From NCBI GenBank assembly GCA_002995645.1, contig PUHO01000012.1, positions 53,562 through 117,561 of the forward strand: DNA of 64,000 nucleotides, read 5' to 3'. A program made the translations under genes and the position numbers. The notes beneath the pieces are model-generated. The model searched no databases, was not told where the DNA came from, and saw only the letters and a list, made by a program, of their open reading frames with translations. The DNA is from SAR324 cluster bacterium. GTDB taxonomy: Bacteria > SAR324 > XYD2-FULL-50-16 > HCM1. Shown in pieces: positions 8,680-17,070 of the stretch. Within the stretch, counting starts at the first letter, position 1, and each line of letters begins with the position of its first letter.

Positions 8680-9504
8680 TTAAGGTAATTTTTGGCTTAC
8701 AAGCATTTGATAAAATTTTTCTATACCATGATTTTCCGGTTTAGGAATATGGTATTTTGTGATATTTGTTAGCACAGACGAAGGTTCTTCAATATAGAGT
8801 CCAACGCCGGCTTCACGTATCATTTCTAAATCGTTTTCTGCATTGCCAACGGCAATAACATCATCATGAGAAAGGTTACTTTTTTGTAATAGCTTAGTTA
8901 AAGCGTTTCCTTTAGACGTATGTTTTTCTGAGACTTCTAAGAAATCTTGCCCTGAATCATAGCAACGAATTATAGAGTTTAAATTTGGATTGGATTCCCA
9001 TTGGTTGCGAAGTTTGTTTCGCATTTGCTTATCGCCGCTTAACGCTATTTTTAACGGAGCTTGCTTTAATTCGTTTGCCTGTTGCATACGTCCAAGAAAA
9101 CGATCGCCATGTAAGGCAAGACCTTCCTCTGGTATGGGTGCCATTGTGGCTATATAATATTGATTATGCGGCATGAATATATGCGTATCTAAACTAGTTT
9201 GCAATGAGTCTTGCATAATACGTTGCGCTATATCAAGCGGGACGGAAGAAAGAATTTCTTCTTGGTGCGTTTTTAAATCGTGGATAATGGTTCCGTTGCC
9301 TAATATAAGTTTTTCTGAATCAGCAATGCCTAGTGCTTTTACATACGGTTCTACACTTTCAAAATAACGTCCTGTTGCAAGAGAAACGCGGTAACCTAGC
9401 TTTTGTATGTTGTGCATAGCTTGGATAGTATCTTTTCTTAAAATATAATCGTCTGGAAGTAAAGTTCCGTCTACATCAAAGATAATTAACTTATATGAAT
9501 GCAT
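8680..9504 (-). CDS. Cof-type HAD-IIB phosphatase
   Basis: 274 residues. HAD motif I is IIFDVDGTLL (nucleophile Asp ~9), motif II is SLATGR, motif III is the Lys in TSKGNAL (Lys ~197), and motif IV is AVGNAENDLEM. The C2B cap lies between motifs II and III. Enzymes of this subfamily dephosphorylate sugar phosphates, FMN or other small metabolites, so the substrate cannot be named. It lies 22 bp upstream of serC in the same run. A phosphoserine phosphatase role is possible from context but not supported by the Cof-like architecture. Confidence 0.88.
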   Translation of the reverse strand: MHSYKLIIFDVDGTLLPDDYILRKDTIQAMHNIQKLGYRVSLATGRYFESVEPYVKALGIADSEKLILGNGTIIHDLKTHQEEILSSVPLDIAQRIMQDSLQTSLDTHIFMPHNQYYIATMAPIPEEGLALHGDRFLGRMQQANELKQAPLKIALSGDKQMRNKLRNQWESNPNLNSIIRCYDSGQDFLEVSEKHTSKGNALTKLLQKSNLSHDDVIAVGNAENDLEMIREAGVGLYIEEPSSVLTNITKYHIPKPENHGIEKFYQMLVSQKLP

Positions 9505-9521
9505 AGGTTTTTTTAGTAAGA

Positions 9522-10625
9522 TTATGTATTTTGAGTATATACGGATAAAAAATCATTTTTAAAAGTAGCAAATCGTTTTTCTATAATAGCTTGCCGTATA
9601 TTAGTTACTAATGATTTCATAAAGTATAAATTATGATAACTATTCAATTGTGCTGATAAGATTTCATTCGCCATGTAAAGATGACGTAAATAAGCACGAG
9701 AATAATTTGTACAAACAGGGCAATCACAATGGGGATCTAATGGGGAATCATCTAGCTTGTATTTTGCTTGTTTAATGCTAATTTTGCCGATAGACGTTAG
9801 TAAGCTTCCGTTTCTTGCGTTCCTTGTTGGTAAAACGCAATCTAGCATATCAATGCCGTTTTCTATAGCACAAATTAGATCAACAGGATCGCCAACTCCC
9901 ATTAAGTAACGCGGTTTATTTTCCGGTAATAAATCGGCAGTGTGTCTTGTTACGGTTTGCATAATATCTTTTTCTTCACCTACACTTAAGCCACCAATAG
10001 CAAAACCGTCAAAATCCATTTGTGTTAATTCTTTTGCTGATTGACTACGTAAGGCAAGGTTATCTGCTCCTTGTACAATACCAAAAAGCGCATTTTTACT
10101 TTTTCGTGCTTGTAAACAACGTTCTGCCCAAAGGGTTGTCCTTTTAACTGCCTGTATAATAGCTTCCGTCGTACTTGGAATGCCAACGCATTCGTCTAGT
10201 ACCATCATAATATTAGAATTTAAATTTTCTTGGATAGCAATTGCTTTTTCTGGTGTTAAGAAAATAGGTTTGCCGTCTAAGTGGCTTTGGAAGGTTACGC
10301 CTTCATCTGTAATTTTACGTAATTTTGTTAAAGAAAAAACTTGAAAGCCCCCGCTATCTGTTAAAATAGCATTAGACCAATTCATAAATTTATGTAATCC
10401 TCCTAGTTGATGAATAACGTCATCACCGGGGCGTAAATGTAAATGATACGTGTTGCCTAGTATTAATTTATATCCTATGTTAGTTAAATCGTTTACAGTT
10501 AATGCTTTAACTGTTGCATTAGTGCCAACAGGCATAAAAATTGGCGTCGGAATGCGTATACCGTTAAGATCTAATATACCGGCGCGAGCGCGTTCGTCTT
10601 TTGTTTCTAAATTAAAGGATAACAT
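9522..10625 (-). CDS. tgt: tRNA-guanine transglycosylase
   Basis: 367 residues. It exchanges guanine-34 for preQ1 in tRNAs with GUN anticodons, the queuosine pathway. Catalytic motifs are LTDSGGFQVFSL (Asp ~91) and MLDCVLPTRNARNG (nucleophilic Asp ~256). The zinc site is CDCPVC in the C-terminal part with a following His. The tRNA-Tyr (GTA) gene in this window would be a substrate. It is separated from mrp by only 2 bp. Confidence 0.97.
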   Translation of the reverse strand: MLSFNLETKDERARAGILDLNGIRIPTPIFMPVGTNATVKALTVNDLTNIGYKLILGNTYHLHLRPGDDVIHQLGGLHKFMNWSNAILTDSGGFQVFSLTKLRKITDEGVTFQSHLDGKPIFLTPEKAIAIQENLNSNIMMVLDECVGIPSTTEAIIQAVKRTTLWAERCLQARKSKNALFGIVQGADNLALRSQSAKELTQMDFDGFAIGGLSVGEEKDIMQTVTRHTADLLPENKPRYLMGVGDPVDLICAIENGIDMLDCVLPTRNARNGSLLTSIGKISIKQAKYKLDDSPLDPHCDCPVCTNYSRAYLRHLYMANEILSAQLNSYHNLYFMKSLVTNIRQAIIEKRFATFKNDFLSVYTQNT

Positions 10626-10627
10626 AA

Positions 10628-11653
10628 TTAGGCTAAAGTACGTTCAAAGGTTTTTACTATATCTAGGAAAGCTTCTTGTATAGGCGTTTTTTCTTCTAAA
10701 ATAAACGGCGTGCCTGAATCGCCACCTTCACGGATAGCAAGGGCAAGGGGAATTTTTCCAAGAAGAGGTACTTTTTGATATTTACTTTCTTTTTCAACGC
10801 CTTTTTCGCCAAAAATTGCCGTTTCTTCTTGACAATGAGGGCAAATAAAAGAGCTCATGTTTTCAATCATACCTAGTATAGGAATATCTGTTTTTTGAAA
10901 CATAGCAATTGCTTTTTTAGCGTCTAAAAGTGCAATATCTTGTGGAGTAGAAACAATAATACTTCCTGTTGGTTTTGTTAGTTGTGCTAGTGAGATTTGC
11001 ACGTCCCCGGTACCTGGCGGCAGGTCAATAATCATGTAGTCCCCACCAGGCCATATAGTATCGCGTAAAATTTGCTCTAAGATTTGATGCACCATAGGAC
11101 CGCGTAAAATAGCGGTTTCCCGTTCGTTAAGCAAATTTCCAATAGACATGAATTCGATGTTATAGCTAGTTAACGGTTGAATCTGATCTCCAATAAAGGT
11201 TGCTTGTTCTTTGCTTTGTCCCAACATAGCGGGAATAGAAGGACCAAAAATATCGGCGTCTAGTAAAGAAACTTTCTTGTTGTTTGCTTGTAATGCTAAA
11301 GCTAAATTAGTTGCTACCGTTGATTTACCTACGCCTCCTTTGCCACTTGCTACTAAAATAACGTTAGTATAGTTTTTTAAATAACTTGGTGCTTCTTCGC
11401 TTGCTTTTTGTATTAAAGGCGAGTCAAAGATAACTTCATCAATTTCATTTAAAGCGGTTAAGCCGTCTTTAATCTGTTGTTTGATTTCTTCTAGAAACGG
11501 TTCTAGGTCTTTTGCTTCTTGTAATTGTACTCTTGCTGTTGTTCCGTTTAACGTAAACTTTTCTATTATGTCCGTATCTAAAAGGCTAGTTTGTGTTTCT
11601 GGGAAATTGATTTCTCCCAAAGTAGCATAAATCTTTTGCTCTAGTTGTTCCAT
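10628..11653 (-). CDS. mrp: Mrp/ApbC family Fe-S cluster carrier ATPase
   Basis: 341 residues. The deviant Walker A is ASGKGGVGKST (residues ~101-111), followed by LLDADIFGPSIP and LPPGTGDVQISLAQL. The C-terminal CPHC is the cluster-coordinating CxxC at the dimer interface. The first ~90 residues form a degenerate MIP18/DUF59-like domain. It transfers Fe-S clusters to apoproteins, relevant here for CcoG and the KamA-like enzyme. It is first in the minus-strand run, with an upstream gap shared with the divergent TPR gene. Confidence 0.93.
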   Translation of the reverse strand: MEQLEQKIYATLGEINFPETQTSLLDTDIIEKFTLNGTTARVQLQEAKDLEPFLEEIKQQIKDGLTALNEIDEVIFDSPLIQKASEEAPSYLKNYTNVILVASGKGGVGKSTVATNLALALQANNKKVSLLDADIFGPSIPAMLGQSKEQATFIGDQIQPLTSYNIEFMSIGNLLNERETAILRGPMVHQILEQILRDTIWPGGDYMIIDLPPGTGDVQISLAQLTKPTGSIIVSTPQDIALLDAKKAIAMFQKTDIPILGMIENMSSFICPHCQEETAIFGEKGVEKESKYQKVPLLGKIPLALAIREGGDSGTPFILEEKTPIQEAFLDIVKTFERTLA

Positions 11654-11738
11654 GATTTTTATGTAAATAGTGGTAATATAAATATACTTATTAATAGCGG
11701 ATTACACTAAAAAAAGCAATGATAATACTTATTTTATA

Positions 11739-11767
11739 TTGGAAGAATTGGCAAGGTTATGTATAAT
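11739..11767 (+). promoter_or_regulatory. Sigma70-type promoter for the TPR gene
   Basis: TTGGAA (11739-11744), 17-bp spacer, TATAAT (11762-11767). The consensus -10 and exact spacing are seen directly. It lies about 48 bp upstream of the TPR gene start. Confidence 0.6.
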
Positions 11768-11814
11768 TATAGTCAATTAACAGCTTTAATTACAGAAATA
11801 CGAAAAATAATATT

Positions 11815-12321
11815 ATGTCTTTATATAATAAAGTGCAAGAACTTGCTGCAAAAGAAGAATGGCTTGCTAGCGTGGCAATGATAGACCAAATACTTGCCGA
11901 TTCAAAACAAATGGAAACCTCGCAAAGAGCTTTTTATTATTATCAACAAGGTTATTTTTATAATAAGGCTAACAAACATCATGCCGCTATACTTGCTTTA
12001 TCGCGTGCTTTAGTATTATATGAAGAACTAGACGACTTGCAAAATAGCGTGCTTACTTTAGTATTTAAAGCTAAGTTGTGTTTGTCTTTACAAGAAACAG
12101 AAAAAGCTATTTTCTATCTAACCTGTGCGTATAGCTTGCTTGATAGGATCCCCGCTAATTTGAAGATATACGTTTGCGAGAACTTAGCTCTTGCTTGGGA
12201 AAAGATCGCTTGTTTTGCAAAAGCGCTTTACCATTGGCATGAATGTCTTACTTTTGACAATACGACCCCATCGCGATTTAGGGAGCAAGAACAAAGAATA
12301 AAACAAAAATTGTTTTTATAG
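11815..12321 (+). CDS. Tetratricopeptide-repeat protein
   Basis: 168 residues, almost entirely helical. TPR-like repeats are visible, for example QRAFYYYQQGYFYNKANKHH, AAILALSRALVLYEELDD and EKAIFYLTCAYSLLDRIP. No signal peptide is seen, so it is probably cytoplasmic. TPR arrays mediate protein-protein contacts; no partner can be inferred. It is divergent from mrp, with its own promoter. Confidence 0.75.
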   Translation: MSLYNKVQELAAKEEWLASVAMIDQILADSKQMETSQRAFYYYQQGYFYNKANKHHAAILALSRALVLYEELDDLQNSVLTLVFKAKLCLSLQETEKAIFYLTCAYSLLDRIPANLKIYVCENLALAWEKIACFAKALYHWHECLTFDNTTPSRFREQEQRIKQKLFL

Positions 12322-12415
12322 TTCTAAGAACGTTTTATTTTTCATTTTAGTTTTACGTTTTTTCGCCGCTATATAAGTACAAAGAGATTACTTACTTTCT
12401 TACTTATAGAGAAAA

Positions 12416-12682
12416 ATGGAAATAGCGCAAATTAAAGAAAATTTAACGACTGCCTTACTGTTAGCTAGTGCTTCTTCCCGTCCGCATAGTTTTGAACTAG
12501 ATGAAATAGGTTTAGTTACAATTAAAAATAAAACGGCTTATATAGTTTTGCCAAACGGTACTACGAAAGCGGTTACAAAGCGGAAAATTGATTTATACGC
12601 ACAAGCATTTTTAGAGCATAGAGAGACGATTAAAGAATCAATGCCAATTAGTACGTATTTACTTGCTGGACTCACTGTATAA
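12416..12682 (+). CDS. Small hypothetical protein
   Basis: 88 residues, no signal peptide or membrane segment. A central stretch (about 27-60) reads like a small beta-rich fold: FELDEIGLVTIKNKTAYIVL followed by NGTTKAVTKRKIDL. Codon use matches its neighbours and there is a clear ATG start. Not recognised. It could be co-transcribed with the TPR gene, 94 bp upstream, and both end before a strong hairpin. Confidence 0.55.
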   Translation: MEIAQIKENLTTALLLASASSRPHSFELDEIGLVTIKNKTAYIVLPNGTTKAVTKRKIDLYAQAFLEHRETIKESMPISTYLLAGLTV

Positions 12683-12728
12683 GTTCTTTGCAAATCTTTT
12701 CTTAATAGAAAATGGATTTGTTTCTCTG

Positions 12729-12750
12729 CCCGCTATGTTTACATAGCGGG
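12729..12750. terminator. Strong hairpin between convergent genes, built from hydrolase codons
   Basis: A perfect 9-bp stem CCCGCTATG / CATAGCGGG with loop TTTA. On the plus strand it is followed by TAAAGTTTGTTTTAAAA, a weak T-rich tail. On the minus strand the stem is formed by the last codons of the alpha/beta hydrolase gene and its stop codon lies in the loop. It probably terminates the plus-strand transcript and may act in both directions. Confidence 0.65.
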
Positions 12751-13599
12751 TAAAGTTTGTTTTAAAAAAGCAAGAATCTTTTTTTGATATATTGGATTTT
12801 TGAAAGCTTGAATATGATCTATTCCGGTTGCTTGTATAAACGTCTTTGGTTGTTTTGCAAGTTCAAAAATCTTTTGCCCTCTTGCAAATGGAATAACGCT
12901 ATCTTTAGTTCCATGAATAATTAATAAGGGAATAGGGCTAATTTTTTCAAATAAATCTTTTGGCGAATACTCGTTAGAAATGAGTAAGTAGGTAAGCGGT
13001 TGCAGCGCCCAAGTAAACCAATGTTTCGCTAAAACGTCGTTAGCTGCTTGTCTATAGGTTACAAAACCACTATCTAAGATTACGGCGCCAATAGCTTTTT
13101 TATCTTTAATCTGCGGCAGAGAGGCTGTTATAATCGCACTTCCCAGACTTTGCCCAACAAGTACTAACGGTGTTGTTGTATTTTTCTTTGCCCAGTGATA
13201 GGCGGCAATACTATCAGCTATTAAAGCCGTGCGAGACGGCGTCCCTTCAGACCCACCATACCCGCTATAATCAAATAAAAATACATTATATCCGTGTTTT
13301 AATGTCCATACAAATAAGGGGAAAAAAGCAGAAATATTTTGTGCGTTTCCGTGATATACGACTAAAGTTGCTTTTGCCTTTGTTTTTATCGTGGTTTTGA
13401 AAAACCAGCCGTATAATTTATGATTTTTATAGCCGTGAAAAGAAATTAATTTTTGTTGAAACCCAACAAGTCTTGGTTCAAGATATAAAAAACGGGAAGG
13501 TTGAAAAAATAAGGAATCACAAGATGATAGAATATAAAAAGAAAATAATAAAAAGAAAAGTTTATTTTTTTTTACTTGTTTTAGAAATAAAAGCCCCAT
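12739..13599 (-). CDS. Alpha/beta hydrolase, probable lipoprotein
   Basis: 286 residues. The N-terminus has a positively charged then hydrophobic stretch ending in YILSSCDS, a plausible lipobox with Cys ~27, so a membrane-anchored protein is inferred. The serine nucleophile elbow is VLVGQSLGSAI (Ser ~150), the acid is in HGTKDSVIPF, and the catalytic His in GIDHIQ. YHGNAQNIS forms the oxyanion region. It resembles the BEM46/FrsA-type hydrolases. Its start overlaps the end of the upstream DUF4105 gene by 19 bp, suggesting one transcript. Confidence 0.85.
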   Translation of the reverse strand: MGLLFLKQVKKNKLFFLLFSFYILSSCDSLFFQPSRFLYLEPRLVGFQQKLISFHGYKNHKLYGWFFKTTIKTKAKATLVVYHGNAQNISAFFPLFVWTLKHGYNVFLFDYSGYGGSEGTPSRTALIADSIAAYHWAKKNTTTPLVLVGQSLGSAIITASLPQIKDKKAIGAVILDSGFVTYRQAANDVLAKHWFTWALQPLTYLLISNEYSPKDLFEKISPIPLLIIHGTKDSVIPFARGQKIFELAKQPKTFIQATGIDHIQAFKNPIYQKKILAFLKQTLPAM

Positions 13600-15533
13600 C
13601 TTCCTATAAATTCTTGTTTTTTATTATATCTTGTGTAAGTAAATCGTACTTCTGAGAAAGAGGAAATAAACATAGCAACCCCTAAATCAATTTGATGATA
13701 CGCTTTTTTATCACCTAAAAAATAGTACCCGTTTTGCGTATTAATTAAGAGACTCATATAGGTTGAGCGATATAAAGCTTGGAACTTAGCACCGGCGCCT
13801 ATTTGATGACAGTATTTATATAAACAATTATAAGAGCCTCTGCCTTGTAATAAAGCTGCCCAAAGAATATTTCCAGTCATGTAACTATATCCCACAGCTC
13901 CTTGTGCTTGTGGTGCAAGTCTTTTTTTTGCAAGACTTATATCTGTTTGTAATTTTAGATTTAAATCCCATATTATAGAAGGAATGATTGTGTCATATGG
14001 TCTTAATTTAGAAGCGTCAACAATATTTAGTTTTTGTAAGCGTATAGCCGGTCTTGCTTTTGATTGTATTCTTAAGTAAGCACCGAAAAAGGTAAGTTGT
14101 GAAATTTTAGAGAAACCGGTAGGATCTTCTAAAAGATCATGAAAAGCAGGGCGATAAAATAGAGAAATAAAGTTTTCTTTATAACTATCCTTCCCGAAGC
14201 CTAATGAAATTTTTTGCGAATCATGTCCTATTGAAGGATCCGTACTATATTGAATTTGTTTTTCTTCCGGGAGAATCACGCCTAAAGATGCTCTTTTACG
14301 TTGTAACATACGTTTTTTAGGCAACACTTTCTGTTTTTGTTGCAACATATAAGCATCAATTTGTGCATCAAAAATGCGTGCTTTTGACGTTTTAGGTAAT
14401 TGATTGAATTCTTGGCTTTCTCTTATGTTATTATCTTTAAATTGTTTATAGAACCAATCTTTTTCTGTACTATTCATGTAGTGTAGTTTATTACGTAATA
14501 AACTGTACCTTGAAGGTTTATAGGTTACTATTGCTTCAGGAAAATTTTTCAAGATAATTCTAGTTGCTTCTTTTGGAGTACGCCATAGCCCTTTATTTGC
14601 ATGTAAATGCCAATTTTCGTTAGCTGTGTCTAGTATCATTAAAATAGCACTAGCACAATTGCGAGAGGTAAAATAGTAATCAGACGTGCTGGTTCGTACT
14701 TCCCAAATTGCCCAAAGCAAGCGTTGTAATTCTTCTTTGTTTAAGCGCAGTTCATATTCCCAAACGTCGCGCAAATCCATATCAGTGTATTCTTGGATAA
14801 TTTTATAATACGGCATGATTTGAAACGCACCGTTATAGCCGCCAAATAATCCTTCAATAGCAAGTAAGAAAGGTAATTCCTTTGATTGATCTACTGCCGC
14901 GCTATAAGTGATAGCAAAATTAAGAAGTGTATTATGTGTATTTTTTGCATTAAATCGTAGTGAAATATGCCCGAACATACTGCCCGGTCGCGATACGTCA
15001 TAGCCCGGGAAAATAATGGATACACTTTTAGGAGCAATAGCTTCTTCCCATTTGTGTAAAATATGGCAATCGTTTATAGGTAATTTTTTTGTATTAATAT
15101 TAAGTTGTTTTGTTAACCAATGTAAACGAGCAGGAAAGCGACATTGTGCGTCTGCGGAAATATCATCTTTAAGGCGAATTTTTTTTGCTTCAGCAAAAAA
15201 AGCTTGGATTGTTGCTTCTAATTCAGCTTGCGGATTTATTTTTCCGTCTTTTGCTAGAAAAAAGCTTGGTGTTGTTATGTAGCTAGTAAAACCGCTTATC
15301 AAATTAGATTGGTAGCGTACTAATAAATGCCAATACGGATCATTCCATAGTTTTTTAGCACGTGCTTGTTGAATTAATTCTTGTGTATATTGTGGGTTTG
15401 TATTAGCGGCAATGCCTACGTTTGGTAGAAACGAAAAGCAAAGAAAGAAAAATAAAATTGACGGTATATAAAATTTATTTTTTTGTAACAACAATTTAGG
15501 ACAAGGCAAGGACAAAGAGGGGTTATATTTCAC
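13581..15533 (-). CDS. DUF4105-type (Lnb N-terminal domain) periplasmic/outer-membrane protein
   Basis: 650 residues with an N-terminal signal sequence (hydrophobic residues ~24-40, likely cleavage after VGIAA). Residues ~100-340 match the DUF4105/Lnb N-terminal periplasmic domain, with SIIFPGYDVSRPGSMFGHISLRF and the later SRNCASAIL, whose Ser/His/Cys residues suggest a papain-like hydrolase or acyltransferase fold. The C-terminal ~250 residues have alternating hydrophobic strands and end in GRWGFYF, as in outer-membrane beta-barrels. Activity is not known. It is paired with the lipoprotein hydrolase downstream. Confidence 0.8.
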   Translation of the reverse strand: MKYNPSLSLPCPKLLLQKNKFYIPSILFFFLCFSFLPNVGIAANTNPQYTQELIQQARAKKLWNDPYWHLLVRYQSNLISGFTSYITTPSFFLAKDGKINPQAELEATIQAFFAEAKKIRLKDDISADAQCRFPARLHWLTKQLNINTKKLPINDCHILHKWEEAIAPKSVSIIFPGYDVSRPGSMFGHISLRFNAKNTHNTLLNFAITYSAAVDQSKELPFLLAIEGLFGGYNGAFQIMPYYKIIQEYTDMDLRDVWEYELRLNKEELQRLLWAIWEVRTSTSDYYFTSRNCASAILMILDTANENWHLHANKGLWRTPKEATRIILKNFPEAIVTYKPSRYSLLRNKLHYMNSTEKDWFYKQFKDNNIRESQEFNQLPKTSKARIFDAQIDAYMLQQKQKVLPKKRMLQRKRASLGVILPEEKQIQYSTDPSIGHDSQKISLGFGKDSYKENFISLFYRPAFHDLLEDPTGFSKISQLTFFGAYLRIQSKARPAIRLQKLNIVDASKLRPYDTIIPSIIWDLNLKLQTDISLAKKRLAPQAQGAVGYSYMTGNILWAALLQGRGSYNCLYKYCHQIGAGAKFQALYRSTYMSLLINTQNGYYFLGDKKAYHQIDLGVAMFISSFSEVRFTYTRYNKKQEFIGRWGFYF

Positions 15534-15630
15534 TGGCTAAGGTGCGTAAAGTGCGATATTAAATTTGTAGTATAGTTGTGTTAAGTATAAAGAAAGCAAT
15601 ATTTGTAATAAAATCATTACAAGAGAAGAA

Positions 15631-15666
15631 ATAAAAAAAAGAGCTACTTAATTAAAAATAGCTCTT
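15631..15666 (-). terminator. Rho-independent terminator of the DUF3015 gene
   Basis: Read on the minus strand: AAGAGCTA, a 12-nt loop, TAGCTCTT, then a run of eight T. The stem is perfect and lies ~20 bp after the stop codon at 15686. Confidence 0.9.
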
Positions 15667-15685
15667 ATTGTAATTTTAGAATAAA

Positions 15686-16180
15686 TTACGAAGCTTTTAC
15701 ACAGCTTTGAGCAAGATTAGCATTGTTAGCAATTACTTTATGAGTATTAGCTAAAATAGCTTGTGCTGTTTTTGCGTTAGCAGTAAAAATTTCATTGTAA
15801 TGAGCTTGTGTAGCTTTATTAAAAGCATTAATGCTAGCAGCACTACAACCAAGAACTTCACCGTAAGCAGCAAGAGTTTCGCCTTTACCTTGGCTCATTT
15901 GTTCTGAAAGAACTTCATTGTTTTGAGCTACGAATGTTGTTTCTTGTTTATCAACAGAAACAATACCACTCATACTAGCGCAACCAGAAGTTCCAAAAGT
16001 CATAGCAAATGATTGATTTATAGAGGTTCCGTTAAGAGTTGCAGATACTAGTTGTTGGATAAGACCGTGACTTCCAGAGAAAACAACATAACCAAGACCG
16101 CATCCAGCGTTTCCAGTGTCAGCGAATGCAGTGAAAGATAAAGTAATGCTTGCGCATAATAAAATCAATAATTTTTTCAT
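15686..16180 (-). CDS. DUF3015 family secreted protein
   Basis: 164 residues with a clear signal peptide (MKKLLILLCASITLSFTAFA, cleavage before DTGNAGCGLGY). After cleavage the protein begins with the GCGLGYVVF and QQLVSATLNGTS patterns and contains FAMTFGTSGC, typical of DUF3015. Four Cys could form disulfides in the periplasm. The function of the family is not known. It is a single-gene unit with its own promoter and a strong terminator. Confidence 0.88.
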   Translation of the reverse strand: MKKLLILLCASITLSFTAFADTGNAGCGLGYVVFSGSHGLIQQLVSATLNGTSINQSFAMTFGTSGCASMSGIVSVDKQETTFVAQNNEVLSEQMSQGKGETLAAYGEVLGCSAASINAFNKATQAHYNEIFTANAKTAQAILANTHKVIANNANLAQSCVKAS

Positions 16181-16217
16181 AATTCCATAAATGAATAAGG
16201 TTAATAAATTAAGTTTA

Positions 16218-16247
16218 ACTATCGCATAGGATTCTTATCTTTGTCAA
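16218..16247 (-). promoter_or_regulatory. Sigma70-type promoter of the DUF3015 gene
   Basis: On the minus strand: TTGACA (16247-16242), 18-bp spacer, GATAGT (16223-16218), about 38 bp upstream of the ATG. The -35 is consensus; the -10 matches 4 of 6. Confidence 0.55.
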
Positions 16248-16301
16248 GATGACAAAATATTAAATCGATTCTAATCTAGATAGAAAGTATTGTTATCCTT
16301 A

Positions 16302-16988
16302 TTATTGCCAAGTAAAGTAGCAACTAATAAAACAGTTTGGAATAAGGCAAGGAAAAGAGTAGCCTTGACTATAGATTGTACGAGGTAAGAAACTAGATTG
16401 ATTAGCAAGCGTAAAGCTAGAGGCAGTTAGCTTTTTAAAATAAGTTTGTCTCCATGTTGGCGATTTTTTTAATAAAGACAAATCGCTTAAGCTGGATAGC
16501 GCTTTAAAACAGCTTTCTTTCCAAGTGCAAAGTTGTATTAACTTTTCTGTTGTGTCTATAGTTCCCTGTTCTTCTAAATGGCAAACGCGGTTAGTTAAGT
16601 TGAAAGGAAGTTTTCTATTTTTTGATTCTATGTCGATTCCTATGGAAAGAATCGAGTCTGTTTTTTTAACAACCCAAGCAATAGCGTATTGATCGCTAAA
16701 ACTAATAGATCCTAAAATAGAATCTTGCCACAATGGCGCGCCGTTCTCTTTTTTTAAGATCGGTTTTGCTTCTAACTGTAATGCTTGTATGGCGTAACGT
16801 GCTGCTAAACGTCCTGTGATAAATCTAGCTTTTCTTTTTTCTGCTGTAATAGTATTTGCATATATTTGTTCTTCTTTAAAAAGTAAGTTTACTTTATTAG
16901 TAAAAGGTATTATTGCAAGGTAACTTGCCTCGTTTTGAAAAAAAGGGAAAGGGAACGGAAATAAGAAAGTTTGTTTTATCATAGACAA
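16302..16988 (-). CDS. 4'-phosphopantetheinyl transferase (EntD/Sfp-like)
   Basis: 228 residues. It moves phosphopantetheine from CoA to carrier proteins. Family motifs are RKARFITGRLAARYAI (~50-66), GSISFSDQYAIAWVV (usually SISH; here Phe replaces His), IGIDIES (metal-binding Asp) and WKESCFKAL (catalytic Glu, Lys). No polyketide or nonribosomal peptide genes are in the window, so the carrier may be the fatty-acid ACP or may lie elsewhere. The N-terminus is Phe/Pro-rich (FLFPFPFPFF), which is odd. Confidence 0.85.
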   Translation of the reverse strand: MSMIKQTFLFPFPFPFFQNEASYLAIIPFTNKVNLLFKEEQIYANTITAEKRKARFITGRLAARYAIQALQLEAKPILKKENGAPLWQDSILGSISFSDQYAIAWVVKKTDSILSIGIDIESKNRKLPFNLTNRVCHLEEQGTIDTTEKLIQLCTWKESCFKALSSLSDLSLLKKSPTWRQTYFKKLTASSFTLANQSSFLPRTIYSQGYSFPCLIPNCFISCYFTWQ

Positions 16989-17070
16989 TACGCTTTAATT
17001 ATCATTACAATTATATTATATGTGTATTAAAATAACCTATACTACTTTTTCTTAAAGGAGCGCAAATATT

